64,000 bases of DNA from Bacteroidota bacterium (GCA_947453145.1 CANGFA010000010.1:1-64000); one strand, 5' to 3'; shown: positions 1 through 8,511, counted from the first letter of the stretch. Made by a program: numbers and translations. The notes: a model not told the origin generated them from the letters alone.

Positions 1-1
1 T

Positions 2-61
2 CTGCTATATCACCCTATTAGAAATGATCTTGTTTTTCGCAACAAATCACTAGGTTTTTAA
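2..61 (+). CDS. possible 3' end of a truncated upstream gene
   Basis: The reading frame entering from the left edge stays open for 19 codons and stops at 59-61. The tail ends in ...Leu-Gly-Phe, and a terminal Phe is common in outer-membrane barrel proteins. The open stretch is far too short to assign a family or even to be sure it is coding. The tandem repeats and hairpins that follow could serve as its 3' region. Confidence 0.25.
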   Translation: MLYHPIRNDLVFRNKSLGF

Positions 62-70
62 GATTTAATT

Positions 71-250
71 TTGGCCCTTTATTTTTTTAAGGCCCGGATT
101 AGTTAATTTGAAGTTCCGTGAGGAACTTCAAAATCTTTAGCGTTTTTATTTTGGCCCTTTATTTTTTTAAGGCCCGGATTAGTTAATTTGAAGTTCCGTG
201 AGGAACTTCCAAATCTTTAGCGTTTTTATTTTGGCCCTTTATTTTTTTTA
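71..250. repeat. 80-bp tandem direct repeat, two full copies plus a partial third
   Basis: Units 71-150 and 151-230 are identical except for one base (position 130 A, 210 C). A third copy starts at 231 but departs after about 17 bases. Each full unit carries a perfect 8-bp hairpin, GAAGTTCC-GTGA-GGAACTTC (110-129 and 190-209), and an imperfect GGCCCTT/AAGGCCC stem (73-79 with 89-95 in the first unit). The block is non-coding and sits between converging transcripts. I do not recognise the family. Confidence 0.85.
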
Positions 251-270
251 AAAAAGGGCCAAAATAAAAA
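223..270. terminator. 18-bp perfect inverted repeat at the end of the repeat block
   Basis: The arms at 223-240 and 253-270 are perfectly complementary over 18 bases, with an A/T-only 12-base loop. The 5' arm is the start of the third repeat copy; the 3' arm is its reverse complement. The core GGCCC stem flanked by T-runs would work as a Rho-independent terminator on either strand. Confidence 0.6.
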
Positions 271-298
271 AAGCCCCCTCGTGGAAACGAGGCGGCTT
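261..298 (-). terminator. Rho-independent terminator of the small lipoprotein gene
   Basis: Read on the minus strand this is a 12-bp stem (298-287 with 282-271, one mismatch) with loop TTCC, followed by TTTTTATTTT. The T-run follows the stem only on the minus strand, so it belongs to the gene ending at 404. The roughly 100 bases between (301-403) contain only a 7-bp inverted repeat, GCTTGCC/GGCAAGC at about 306-312/358-364; I see no gene there. Confidence 0.65.
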
Positions 299-403
299 AA
301 CGATTGCTTGCCTTATGAAAATTTTTCATTTAACAACTGGTAGGCAAACTTTAACCAGGCAAGCCTGATTGATCCCAATTGTTATAGCTCGTGAAACTAG
401 AAA

Positions 404-601
404 CTATTTAGTTTTAGTTGCAGCAGCAGGAGTTGCAGTTGCAGCAGCAGGAGTTGCAGTTGTAGCAGCTGGAGTTGCAGTTGCAGCAGCAGGAGTTACA
501 GTTGTAGCTTCTGGAGTTGCAGTACCAGTAGCAGTTTCAGTTGCAGCACCACCACAAGCAGCTAATGCAGCGATAGCGAAAATTGCGAATACTTTTTTCA
601 T
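404..601 (-). CDS. small repetitive lipoprotein, 65 aa
   Basis: The product starts with a short positively charged and hydrophobic signal sequence ending in Leu-Ala-Ala-Cys-Gly-Gly. This is a good lipobox, so it is probably an acylated lipoprotein of about 50 mature residues. The rest is almost only Ala, Thr and Pro, built from a seven-residue unit of the type T-P-A-A-A-T-A repeated about five times, encoded by a 21-bp DNA repeat (about 410-510), and ending in Lys-Thr-Lys. No fold or enzymatic motif is visible. The start ATG at 601 is the only sensible one because it begins the signal peptide. A terminator follows at 298-261. The mature part may simply be an extended spacer in the envelope; the function is unknown. 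Confidence 0.75.
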   Translation of the reverse strand: MKKVFAIFAIAALAACGGAATETATGTATPEATTVTPAAATATPAATTATPAAATATPAAATKTK

Positions 602-714
602 TTGGAAAGGTTTTAATTGATTAATTATACCCTTAATACGCTAAAGAATAAAAAGTAACCCCCTATTAGACAAAAAAACTTAAAAAAATAAAAAATAGCC
701 ATTTTGGGTTACTT

Positions 715-1305
715 TTGAACTATCTAAGTATTAATACCTTGAAAGCTGAATATAACGAACATGGCCTTTTAAAAGGCTTAGCAAATAATGACTCCGCCTC
801 AGTGGAAGCATTGTACAAACGTCATTTTGGGATGATTCAGCATTTCGTTACTAATAATAACGGCTCTTTTGATGATGCAAGGGATATTTTTCAGGAAGCA
901 ATGATTGCTTTGTACGAGAAAGTGCAAAACGACTCATTCACATTAACCTGCCAAATCAAAACTTACCTTTTTTCTATTTGTAAAAATTTATGGTTAAAAC
1001 GTTTACAACAAATGGGTAAGTTTAGCAGCCCATTGAGTTCAGAGGAAGAAGCTATTTCGGTGGATACGGATTTGGAGGAATTGGCAAATAAAGATGCTGC
1101 TTTTGCAATAATGGATCGGGCTTTAAATAGTCTTGGTGAGCCTTGCAAAAGTTTGTTAGAAGGTTATTATTTGAATAAAAAAGGAATGCAGGAATTAGCA
1201 GCCGAATTTGGATACACCAATTCAGATAATGCTAAAACCCAAAAATATAAATGTTTATTGCGCTTAAAAAAGTTGTTTTTCGCGCAATACAATATTGGAG
1301 ATTAA
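715..1305 (+). CDS. ECF-type RNA polymerase sigma factor, 196 aa
   Basis: The length and layout fit an extracytoplasmic-function sigma factor. A region-2-like segment at about residues 34-76 includes D-A-R-D-I-F-Q-E-A, the usual core-RNAP binding helix. A region-4-like helix-turn-helix lies at about 136-189 (S-L-G-E-P-C-K-S-L-L followed by Q-E-L-A-A-E-F-G-Y). The frame has no ATG near its beginning: TTG at 715 is the first candidate, with TTG at 739 as an alternative. A perfect -7 box TACTTTTG overlaps 710-717, so if that box is used the true start must be downstream of 715. The next gene begins 7 bases after the stop and encodes a membrane protein with an anti-sigma-like N-terminus, which suggests a regulatory pair. 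Confidence 0.85.
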   Translation: MNYLSINTLKAEYNEHGLLKGLANNDSASVEALYKRHFGMIQHFVTNNNGSFDDARDIFQEAMIALYEKVQNDSFTLTCQIKTYLFSICKNLWLKRLQQMGKFSSPLSSEEEAISVDTDLEELANKDAAFAIMDRALNSLGEPCKSLLEGYYLNKKGMQELAAEFGYTNSDNAKTQKYKCLLRLKKLFFAQYNIGD

Positions 1306-1312
1306 AAAAGAA

Positions 1313-2440
1313 ATGAAAGACATGGAGAAAATGGATGATTTACAATTATTAGAGCAAATTGAAAAATACTTAACCGGTGAGTTGTCTTCGGATGAGCTTA
1401 TTCAATTCGAATCTATGCGTAAAACTACCCCCGAGTTGGATCAAATGGTGGTAGAACACAAACTGTTTTTGCACCAAATGAATCATTTTGCAGACAGGAG
1501 AAATTTTTCAAAATTAACGGAGACTACCTTTAATCATTTATTTGAAGCAGGAGAATGGGCACCTGTAAATGAGATGTCAACGCAATACAAAGTAATTCAA
1601 CTTTGGAATAAATATAAAAAAGTAGGTGCTATTGCTGCTACAGTTGGTGGCGTGATTGCGCTTATCACAACGGTCGTTACCATGTACTTTACACCTAGCT
1701 TAAACGGAAGCCAGGTACTACAGTTAAGCAAAGCGATAGAAACAATTAAGAATAATCAACTTGCGCAAGGACATCTTTTAAATGAAGTAAAAACTAAATT
1801 GCCAGACAATGCAGTTTTAATAAGTGGTGGTACTGGTTTTTTAATTGATACAAAGGGTTACATGATTACCAATGCCCACGTCCTAAAAGGAAACAAGGCA
1901 ATGGTTATTAGTAGCGATGGGAAAGAATTAAATGCAGACATTATTTATACCGATAAAGTAATCGACCTAGCATTGCTCAAAATTAATGATACGGATTTTG
2001 TAGCACCTAGAAATATCCCTTATGCAATTCGTAAAAAATCTTCAGAATTAGGAGAAGAAGTATATACACTAGGTTATCCAAGAAGCGACAATGATATTGT
2101 TTACGGAAAAGGATACTTAAGTGCTAAATCAGGTTTCGAGGGAGACAGCAATGCATATCAATTACAAATTGTAGCAAATCCTGGATATTCTGGAGCACCC
2201 GTATTTAATGAAAATGCAGAATTAATTGGCATTATCAATACCCGTCAAAAAAAATTAGAAGGCGTAACTTTTGCCATTAAATCCGCTAAAATCATTGACT
2301 TGATTGCTGCTTCTGAAAAAGCATCAGAGAAAGTTAAAAACATCCGGATTCAGAAGAATAATTATAATGCGGGTAATGATAGGAAACAACAAATTAATAA
2401 TTTAAGATCTTACATTTTTAATATCCGATCTTTTAATTAA
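1313..2440 (+). CDS. membrane-anchored trypsin-like serine protease with anti-sigma-like N-terminus
   Basis: From the ATG at 1313 the product has three parts. Residues 1 to about 80 are acidic and helical with L-x-x-I-E-K-Y-L-T-G-E-L-S-S-D-E, which resembles the N-terminal segment of Bacteroidota anti-sigma factors. A single membrane helix follows at about 104-126. The C-terminal part is an S1C/HtrA-like protease with His189 (T-N-A-H-V-L), Asp218 (D-L-A-L-L-K) and Ser293 (N-P-G-Y-S-G-A-P-V-F). The Ser motif is G-Y-S-G-A-P instead of the usual G-N-S-G-G-P. No PDZ domain follows. An upstream TTG (1295) would overlap the sigma gene; ATG 1313 is preferred. The likely topology is a cytoplasmic N-terminus and a periplasmic protease. 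The sigma-control role is inference from position and the N-terminal resemblance. Confidence 0.8.
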   Translation: MKDMEKMDDLQLLEQIEKYLTGELSSDELIQFESMRKTTPELDQMVVEHKLFLHQMNHFADRRNFSKLTETTFNHLFEAGEWAPVNEMSTQYKVIQLWNKYKKVGAIAATVGGVIALITTVVTMYFTPSLNGSQVLQLSKAIETIKNNQLAQGHLLNEVKTKLPDNAVLISGGTGFLIDTKGYMITNAHVLKGNKAMVISSDGKELNADIIYTDKVIDLALLKINDTDFVAPRNIPYAIRKKSSELGEEVYTLGYPRSDNDIVYGKGYLSAKSGFEGDSNAYQLQIVANPGYSGAPVFNENAELIGIINTRQKKLEGVTFAIKSAKIIDLIAASEKASEKVKNIRIQKNNYNAGNDRKQQINNLRSYIFNIRSFN

Positions 2441-2455
2441 TTCAAAAAAAATTAT

Positions 2456-2488
2456 AAAAAAAGGAAAGTTAATTACTGTCCTTTTTTT
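2456..2488 (+). terminator. terminator after the membrane protease gene
   Basis: Arms AAAAAAAGGA (2456-2465) and TCCTTTTTTT (2479-2488) form a 10-bp A/T-rich stem with a 13-base loop and a built-in T-run. Confidence 0.55.
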
Positions 2489-2539
2489 ATTCAACACTTT
2501 AATATTAGCGGTTAATCTTTATTTTCAAGCACAAATCGC

Positions 2540-3439
2540 CTACCACAATTTATTTGGATACGCGCCACTTGCAACCAAGGCATCAATATTTGCTTTTACC
2601 ATTGGTGCGTCTTCCTTGTAGGTAACACCAAACCATTTTGCATCGGTTGGAATGACCTTTACAACCCCTAAGCCTAATTTTGCAAATTGTCCAGCAACAA
2701 AAGGAATATAAAACTCCGATTTTAATGCTTGTCCTTGCTCCGCTAAAAATTTCTCAAATTCACTTTCACACAAATCAATAAAATTAGGCGCAAAGCACAT
2801 AAAATTCATGCTTACTCTGGTGTCTTCGGCCAAAGGCGTTTCTACACCCGCTTCCTCAAATACAATAACACCCTCTTTTCTATAAATAGACGTACGTTCA
2901 TTGATTTGCGTTAGTACATTATTTGAATCGATACTGCAAACTCCTCTACTCACCGTTCCATTCTCACTTAGGGTGTTTGATAATTCATAGCCTAGTATAC
3001 AATAAGTATGATCATTGCAGTCTGTAGATAAAAATTGATACGCTTGCACAAAGGCAGCTGCTCCATAATAGTCGTCTGCATTGATAACAGCAAAAGGTTC
3101 ATTCACAACACCTTTAGTGCACAATACAGCATGTGCTGTTCCCCAGGGTTTGGTTCGCTCTGGATTTACATTTTTCCCTTGGGTATTTCTATCTATGGAC
3201 TGGTAAACATATTCAGTAGCAATTTTACCATTTAATTTAGGTTCAAAACTTGCTTTGAATGCTTCACTGAAATCTTCTCTTATGATAAATACCACTTTGC
3301 CAAATCCAGCCCTGATAGCATCATAAATGGAATAATCCATAATGGTTTCTCCATTAGGTCCAAAACCTTCGGTTTGTTTTTGACTACCGTATCTACTTGC
3401 CATTCCTGCTGCCAAAATCACTAATGTAGGTGCGCTCAT
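2540..3439 (-). CDS. sugar-phosphate nucleotidyltransferase family protein, 299 aa
   Basis: The N-terminus L-A-A-G-M-A-S-R-Y-G matches the nucleotide-binding G-x-G/A-x-R-x-G loop of NTP-transferase enzymes such as glucose-1-phosphate thymidylyl- and uridylyltransferases. F-G-P-N-G-E-T-I-M-D-Y-S and the V-I-N-A-D-D-Y-Y-G segment supply the typical substrate and metal positions. The expected activity is NTP + sugar-1-phosphate to NDP-sugar + pyrophosphate in the cytoplasm, but the sugar cannot be read from sequence. It stands alone between convergent and divergent neighbours, so no pathway context helps. A choline-phosphate or other cytidylyltransferase role is also possible. Confidence 0.75.
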   Translation of the reverse strand: MSAPTLVILAAGMASRYGSQKQTEGFGPNGETIMDYSIYDAIRAGFGKVVFIIREDFSEAFKASFEPKLNGKIATEYVYQSIDRNTQGKNVNPERTKPWGTAHAVLCTKGVVNEPFAVINADDYYGAAAFVQAYQFLSTDCNDHTYCILGYELSNTLSENGTVSRGVCSIDSNNVLTQINERTSIYRKEGVIVFEEAGVETPLAEDTRVSMNFMCFAPNFIDLCESEFEKFLAEQGQALKSEFYIPFVAGQFAKLGLGVVKVIPTDAKWFGVTYKEDAPMVKANIDALVASGAYPNKLW

Positions 3440-3523
3440 TGTTCAAGATTTTAATTTTGTACTTTTACATATTATAAAAATACAGTGAACAAAAATAGCT
3501 GATTTTAATTAAAAATAAAAAGT

Positions 3524-4465
3524 TTGGAACCAAAACCAGTCATTGAAGCCATCCCCTATCTTAGCACTCACTCCATTGCTATTGACGTTTTGCGTTTGGA
3601 TCAAATTCACCCCGTTGTGAGTGGCAATAAATGGTATAAACTCAGGTATTATATTCAAGCTGCATTGGAAAGCAACACAAATACCATTGCTAGTTTTGGA
3701 GGCCCCTATTCCAATCATTTAGTGGCACTTGCTTATGCAGCAAAAGAGCATGGTTTAAAAAGCAAGGGCTATGTAAGAAGCAATGCAGGCGAAGCTGTCA
3801 CTCCCACTTTGCAAGAAGCCATCACCTATGGTATGGAACTTATTTTTTTAGGTAGAACATCATTTCTAGAAAAGAAAACCACATTACTTAGCCATCATAT
3901 TATTGAAGCCTCCAAAACATATTATGTGGATGAAGGTGGTTATGGAGAATTAGGTGCTAAAGGTGCTTGTACTATCATAAGCGATTGGGACCCATTAAAT
4001 AATAGAAACATTTTAAGTGCTTACACGAATGACCTTTCTAAAAACCCGATCCATGCATACGATTATATTATTTGTGCAGTGGGAACAGGTACGATGATTG
4101 CTGGCATTTTAAATGCAGCATTAAAACATCAATGCATTATTGGAATTCCTGTATTAAAAAACGAGGGCACTATTAAAGATGAAATTTTAAATTTATTGAA
4201 AGATAAGCAAATTCGTTTTGAACTATTACATACTTTTCATCAAGGCGGTTATGCAAAAACAACACCAGCACAAATTGAATTCATAAATCGCTTTTGGGTC
4301 AATACAAAAATCCCAACCGATATTGTTTATACTGGCAAAGTGTTTTATGCTGTGGAGCAACTAATGCAACAAAATTATTTTAAACCTAATACAAAGGTAT
4401 TAATTATACATAGTGGAGGTCTGCAAGGAAATAGATCCTTGGCGGAAGACGTTTTACTTTTCTAA
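3524..4465 (+). CDS. PLP-dependent ACC deaminase / D-cysteine desulfhydrase family protein, 313 aa
   Basis: The fold-type II PLP signature is present: V-S-G-N-K-W-Y-K-L-R-Y near residue 32 carries the Schiff-base Lys region, followed by S-F-G-G-P-Y-S-N-H (substrate-binding Ser/Asn) and a glycine-rich V-G-T-G-T-M-I-A-G phosphate loop. A C-terminal I-H-S-G-G-L-Q-G completes the site. Family members open 1-aminocyclopropane-1-carboxylate or desulfhydrate D-cysteine; the substrate here is undetermined. The first in-frame start candidate is TTG at 3524. No ATG exists before conserved sequence, so the TTG is kept. Confidence 0.75.
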   Translation: MEPKPVIEAIPYLSTHSIAIDVLRLDQIHPVVSGNKWYKLRYYIQAALESNTNTIASFGGPYSNHLVALAYAAKEHGLKSKGYVRSNAGEAVTPTLQEAITYGMELIFLGRTSFLEKKTTLLSHHIIEASKTYYVDEGGYGELGAKGACTIISDWDPLNNRNILSAYTNDLSKNPIHAYDYIICAVGTGTMIAGILNAALKHQCIIGIPVLKNEGTIKDEILNLLKDKQIRFELLHTFHQGGYAKTTPAQIEFINRFWVNTKIPTDIVYTGKVFYAVEQLMQQNYFKPNTKVLIIHSGGLQGNRSLAEDVLLF

Positions 4466-4521
4466 ATATCGAGTGAATTTTGAAATAGAAAATGTATGAT
4501 TTTTATAGTAGTCCTTTAAAA

Positions 4522-5235
4522 TTAAGCTACTATTAAATCGCATTCAAAAATGCGTTGAAAATGTTTTTTGATCTTTTCTTTCACTTCCTCATAATTCACT
4601 TTGTATCCTAATTCCATTTCCAAGGAGGTAACCGTTTTCCCTTGAATGCCACAAGGAACAATGTATTCAAAATGAGAAAGGTCCGGGTTTACGTTTAAAG
4701 CAAAGCCATGCATGGTTACCCATCGGCTGCACTTAATACCCATGGCGCAAATTTTTCTTGCCATGAATGGATCATTGGGTTGTAACCAAACACCCGTTTC
4801 ACCTGCACTTCGCTCTCCTATTAAGCCATATTCAGCAATCGTATCAATAATGACTTGCTCTAAACTTCTTAAATACCAACCCAAATCCGTTTTAAACTTA
4901 TCTAAATCTAAAATGGGATATCCTACCAATTGTTGAGGGCCATGATACGTAATATCTCCGCCTCTGTTAATATGAAAAAACTCAATACCTAATTTTTGTA
5001 AATGTTCTTCAGAAACCAATACATGCTCTCTTTTCCCATTTTTACCTAAAGTAAATACGGGTGGATGTTCTACAAACAACAATCTATGTTCAGTGGCTGT
5101 TTGCCTTACATCTTCCTCTTTTTCCCTTGCTTTTGACTTGATTTGCGTATTATTGGCCAACAACAACTCCTGATAATCCCAGGTAGGTTGATAGGATTTA
5201 AGCCCTAAATCCTCGAAATATACTTTTTGGCGCAT
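4522..5235 (-). CDS. lipB: lipoyl(octanoyl) transferase LipB
   Basis: LipB transfers octanoate from acyl carrier protein to lipoyl domains of 2-oxoacid dehydrogenases and the glycine cleavage H protein. The family core is intact: H-P-P-V-F-T-L-G-K, the R-G-G-D-I-T-Y-H-G-P-Q-Q motif, the catalytic Lys segment K-I-C-A-M-G-I-K, and the acyl-accepting Cys195 in I-V-P-C-G-I. Length (237 aa) is normal apart from a charged insertion near residues 34-48. It is divergent from the pseudouridine synthase gene; the two start codons are 44 bases apart. A -7 box TAACTTTG ends four bases before the ATG. Confidence 0.95.
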   Translation of the reverse strand: MRQKVYFEDLGLKSYQPTWDYQELLLANNTQIKSKAREKEEDVRQTATEHRLLFVEHPPVFTLGKNGKREHVLVSEEHLQKLGIEFFHINRGGDITYHGPQQLVGYPILDLDKFKTDLGWYLRSLEQVIIDTIAEYGLIGERSAGETGVWLQPNDPFMARKICAMGIKCSRWVTMHGFALNVNPDLSHFEYIVPCGIQGKTVTSLEMELGYKVNYEEVKEKIKKHFQRIFECDLIVA

Positions 5236-5239
5236 GCCA

Positions 5240-5247
5240 CAAAGTTA
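5240..5247 (-). promoter_or_regulatory. -7 promoter box of lipB
   Basis: TAACTTTG on the minus strand is an exact match to the Bacteroidota TAnnTTTG box. Its G lies four bases from the A of the ATG at 5235, so the transcript would start at or next to the start codon. I do not see a well-spaced -33 TTG. Confidence 0.5.
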
Positions 5248-5267
5248 CAAACTAAGCTGCAATAACT

Positions 5268-5275
5268 TACTTTTG
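5268..5275 (+). promoter_or_regulatory. -7 promoter box of the rluD-type gene
   Basis: TACTTTTG matches TAnnTTTG exactly and ends four bases before the ATG at 5280, the mirror image of the lipB arrangement. No clear -33 element at the usual spacing. Confidence 0.5.
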
Positions 5276-5279
5276 CAAC

Positions 5280-6335
5280 ATGTCAACTGAACAAGATTTA
5301 ATACAAGACGAAAATAACGAGGAAGTATACGAGAAACTGACTTTTATGGTAGATAAGGGCCAGGAACCCATGCGTATTGACAAATGGGTTCAGATGCGTA
5401 TTGAAGGCATGACCCGGAGCAAATTACAAAACGGCATTGAAGGTGGTTTTTTAACCGTGAATGGGAAAGTGGTAAAAAGTAATTACAAGACGCGACCAGG
5501 TGACGAGGTTACTTATATGAGTTATGTAAATCCAGAATATACCGAACTAAAACCGGAGCAAATGGATTTGGATATTGTATATGAAGATGATGCCGTAATG
5601 TTAATTAATAAGCCATCCAATATGGTGGTGCATCCTGGCATTGGAAATTATACCGGTACTTTATTAAATGGAGTTGCTTATCATTTGCTATCTCAAAATC
5701 CTAATTTAAGCGAAGAAGTGTTACCGCGATTTGGGTTAGTACACAGAATTGATAAAAATACCACTGGTTTAATTGTACTAGCCAAAACTGCCGAAGCAGC
5801 GAGTCATTTAGCCAAACAATTTTTTAACCATACAGTAGAAAGAAAATACGTGGCCTTGGTATGGGGCGATATGGAACAGGATGAAGGGACTGTAAACGCA
5901 CATATTGCGCGTCACAAAACATTTAGAAAAATGTTTGATGCATACCCAGAGGGAGAGGTAGGCAAACATGCCATTACACATTATAAAGTAATTGAAAGAT
6001 ACAACTACACAACCCTTGTTTCTTGCATATTGGAAACTGGCCGTACACACCAAATTCGTGTGCACATGAAACATATTGGACACACTTTGTTTAATGATAA
6101 TGAATATGGTGGAGATCGAATTTTAAAAGGAACCATTTATACCAAGTACAGACAATTTGTAGATAATTGTTTTGAAGCTTGTCCAAGATGTGCTTTACAC
6201 GCAGCCACTTTAGGATTTGTGCATCCGACAACCGAAAAATTAATGCGCTTTGAAAGTGAATTGCCTTCGGATATACAAGCTGCCATTACCAAATGGAAGA
6301 ACTATAAATCAGCTGCACACAGCCTTGAAAAATAA
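5280..6335 (+). CDS. RluD-family 23S rRNA pseudouridine synthase, 351 aa
   Basis: An N-terminal S4 RNA-binding domain (about residues 28-90, R-I-D-K-W-V...S-K-L-Q) is followed by the RluA/RluD catalytic domain. The catalytic aspartate is D158 in H-R-I-D-K-N-T-T-G-L. The later K-Y-V-A-L-V-W-G and G-R-T-H-Q-I-R-V-H-M-K motifs are intact. RluD isomerises uridines in helix 69 of 23S rRNA; exact target positions are inferred from family membership. It is monocistronic, with a strong terminator downstream and a promoter box directly before the ATG. Confidence 0.88.
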   Translation: MSTEQDLIQDENNEEVYEKLTFMVDKGQEPMRIDKWVQMRIEGMTRSKLQNGIEGGFLTVNGKVVKSNYKTRPGDEVTYMSYVNPEYTELKPEQMDLDIVYEDDAVMLINKPSNMVVHPGIGNYTGTLLNGVAYHLLSQNPNLSEEVLPRFGLVHRIDKNTTGLIVLAKTAEAASHLAKQFFNHTVERKYVALVWGDMEQDEGTVNAHIARHKTFRKMFDAYPEGEVGKHAITHYKVIERYNYTTLVSCILETGRTHQIRVHMKHIGHTLFNDNEYGGDRILKGTIYTKYRQFVDNCFEACPRCALHAATLGFVHPTTEKLMRFESELPSDIQAAITKWKNYKSAAHSLEK

Positions 6336-6416
6336 AATTAAAAGAATTTATTTTTTTTAATCACCCATTTTTTAAGCCCCCCCACATTAGATGCTTAAAT
6401 TTATTTTCGCACCAAA

Positions 6417-6449
6417 AAAAAAGCCCTTAAAAAAATTAAGGGCTTTTTT
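6417..6449. terminator. bidirectional terminator between convergent genes
   Basis: Perfect 14-bp arms AAAAAAGCCCTTAA (6417-6430) and TTAAGGGCTTTTTT (6436-6449) with an A5 loop. It has T-runs on both strands and serves the pseudouridine synthase (+) and the M1 peptidase operon (-). Confidence 0.85.
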
Positions 6450-6464
6450 GATTATCCTAGCATG

Positions 6465-8504
6465 TTAGGAAGGTTTCTTCCAAACGTTATTCGTTGGATT
6501 GAAATCCGGCAACACTTTATCCGGATCATAAGTAACAGATTCAATGGCTTCAGTACTTGGATATTTAAATGTCCAATTGGTATTTCTTTCCCAAATTTCT
6601 ACTGGCAATTTAATACGACTAGTTTTCCCAGTTACTGTTTTAATTTCCAATACAACTGGCATAGCCATTTTTTCTAAATTATCCAAAGTGATAAAAGACC
6701 CCTTTGAATAATCTGTACTATCCACGTATCTTACATTTCTAACACTTACGTCTAATCTCCAATTGTTTACAAACCATCCTCTCCAAAACCATTGCAGGGT
6801 TTCACCAGAAACATTTTCAATAGTTCTGAAAAAATCATCGGGTGTTGGATGTTTAAATGCCCAACGATTAATATAGGTTTGAAAAGCATAATCAAATCTT
6901 TCCTTACCTAAAATTTGTTCTCTTAATAAAGTTAAACCTGCACCAGGCTTACTATAAGACAAAGTTCCATTGTTTCTTTCTTTATAATTGTCTACATAAC
7001 TTAACACTGGCTCTAAACCAGGTGCCGTAAATGCATTACCCATCATGTGCATGTCAGGCTCCCATTTAGATTTATATTCTCCATTGTTAAAATCGGCAGT
7101 TGATAAAGAATTAATAAAAGTATTAAAACCTTCATCCATCCAACCATATAAACGCTCATTGGACCCTACTATCATTGGGAACCAAGTATGTCCAAACTCG
7201 TGATCATTCACACCCATTAAGCCTGCATTTTTAGCATTCATGCCACAAAATACAATACCAGGATATTCCATCCCACCCGGGCCGCCGGCTACTGCGGTAG
7301 CTGCAGGATAAGGAAACTCATACCATTTTTTAGAATTGTATTCAATAGATTTTTTCACGTATTCTGTGGAACGACCCCAGGCATTTTTACCGTCGCTTTC
7401 AATAGGGTAAGCAGATATAGCAATAGATGATTTCCCTGAAGGCAAATTCATTTTAGCAGCGTCAATAATAAATGCAGCAGATGCACCCCATGATGCGTCT
7501 CTAGCATTATTAATTTTAAATTTCCATGTCAACATTGTTTTAGCAGGTCTGGATGTGGGATTGGTAACTTCCTCAGCAGATCTGATGATTACAGTTTGTT
7601 CTGATTTTTTGGCTAACTCCCATCTTTTTAATTGTTCAGGTGTATATACTTCTGCTGGATTTTGTAATTCGCCAGAAGCAACTACTATTATTTTGGAATG
7701 CGCGGTAATATTCAGATTAAAGTCACCGTACTCTAAATAAAACTCACCCGGCCCAGTGTATGGAACGGTATTCCATCCCATCACATCATCAAACACACAC
7801 ATTCTTGGATACCATTGAGCAATGGTAAATACTTTACCGTTTTTAGTCTCCACATAGCCCGTTCTATCCGATCCATATTGCGGTGAAATAAATGAGTATT
7901 CAATGTTAAGTTTTAATTTTCCTCCCTTTGCTTGTAATTCAGCAGGTAAAAAAACCTGCATTCTAGTATCTTCAATTAAATATTTAGCATCAACCGCTTT
8001 ATCCCCATTCATTACTTTTACAGATTTAATTTTATAACCTGCATCAAAGTCTTGACTGGCTCCACCATTTCTACTTCCTGTAATTGGAACAATGGCAGAC
8101 CCTCTTGAATCTTTTTTAAATAAATTTTGATCCAACTGCATCCATATAAAATTCATTTTAAGTGGACTATTATTGGTATAGGTTAAAATTTCAGACCCAC
8201 TAATTTCATTGGTCTCATCATTTAGTTTTACATCCAAAGTATAATCCGCTCTATTTTGCCAATAACCAGGACCTGGTTCTCCAGTTGCAGCTCTTTGATC
8301 ATTCCCATTTTTGGTATAAAAAAACGGAGCAAACAAATCATGGTAATCATACTTTGTTGCGGGTGCATTAGGATCCTGAATTTCAACTGGTCTTCTTCTT
8401 GCCGGTGCTGTAGGAGCTGCTGGTGCAGTAGGTGCTTGTTGAGCTATTGCAAATTCTGCAAAGAACATACCTAACAACACAAAAGCAATTTGTACTTTTT
8501 TCAT
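6465..8504 (-). CDS. M1 family zinc metallopeptidase, 679 aa
   Basis: A signal peptide (residues 1-21, ending A-I-A-Q) precedes a Pro/Ala-rich linker and a gluzincin peptidase. The zinc site is H435-E-F-G-H439 with the third ligand E458 in W-M-D-E-G-F-N, spaced as in aminopeptidase N/LTA4 hydrolase. A G-G-M-E-Y-P motif (the exopeptidase G-x-M-E-N equivalent, here with Tyr-Pro) precedes it. The product is probably periplasmic or outer-membrane associated. It is the last gene of a three-gene operon, seven bases after a paralogue; the pair share the R[16 protein letters not shown] C-terminal region and look like a tandem duplication. Substrate unknown. Confidence 0.88.
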   Translation of the reverse strand: MKKVQIAFVLLGMFFAEFAIAQQAPTAPAAPTAPARRRPVEIQDPNAPATKYDYHDLFAPFFYTKNGNDQRAATGEPGPGYWQNRADYTLDVKLNDETNEISGSEILTYTNNSPLKMNFIWMQLDQNLFKKDSRGSAIVPITGSRNGGASQDFDAGYKIKSVKVMNGDKAVDAKYLIEDTRMQVFLPAELQAKGGKLKLNIEYSFISPQYGSDRTGYVETKNGKVFTIAQWYPRMCVFDDVMGWNTVPYTGPGEFYLEYGDFNLNITAHSKIIVVASGELQNPAEVYTPEQLKRWELAKKSEQTVIIRSAEEVTNPTSRPAKTMLTWKFKINNARDASWGASAAFIIDAAKMNLPSGKSSIAISAYPIESDGKNAWGRSTEYVKKSIEYNSKKWYEFPYPAATAVAGGPGGMEYPGIVFCGMNAKNAGLMGVNDHEFGHTWFPMIVGSNERLYGWMDEGFNTFINSLSTADFNNGEYKSKWEPDMHMMGNAFTAPGLEPVLSYVDNYKERNNGTLSYSKPGAGLTLLREQILGKERFDYAFQTYINRWAFKHPTPDDFFRTIENVSGETLQWFWRGWFVNNWRLDVSVRNVRYVDSTDYSKGSFITLDNLEKMAMPVVLEIKTVTGKTSRIKLPVEIWERNTNWTFKYPSTEAIESVTYDPDKVLPDFNPTNNVWKKPS

Positions 8505-8511
8505 ATGTTAT

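Noticed and set aside
71-250. Possible short CRISPR-like array
   Set aside because: Only two full units exist, they abut without spacers, and no cas genes are present; it is a tandem direct repeat.
369-620. Plus-strand 83-aa frame over the small lipoprotein
   Set aside because: It is the reverse reading of a repetitive Ala/Thr/Pro gene; the minus-strand frame has a signal peptide and lipobox, this one only Val/Ala runs.
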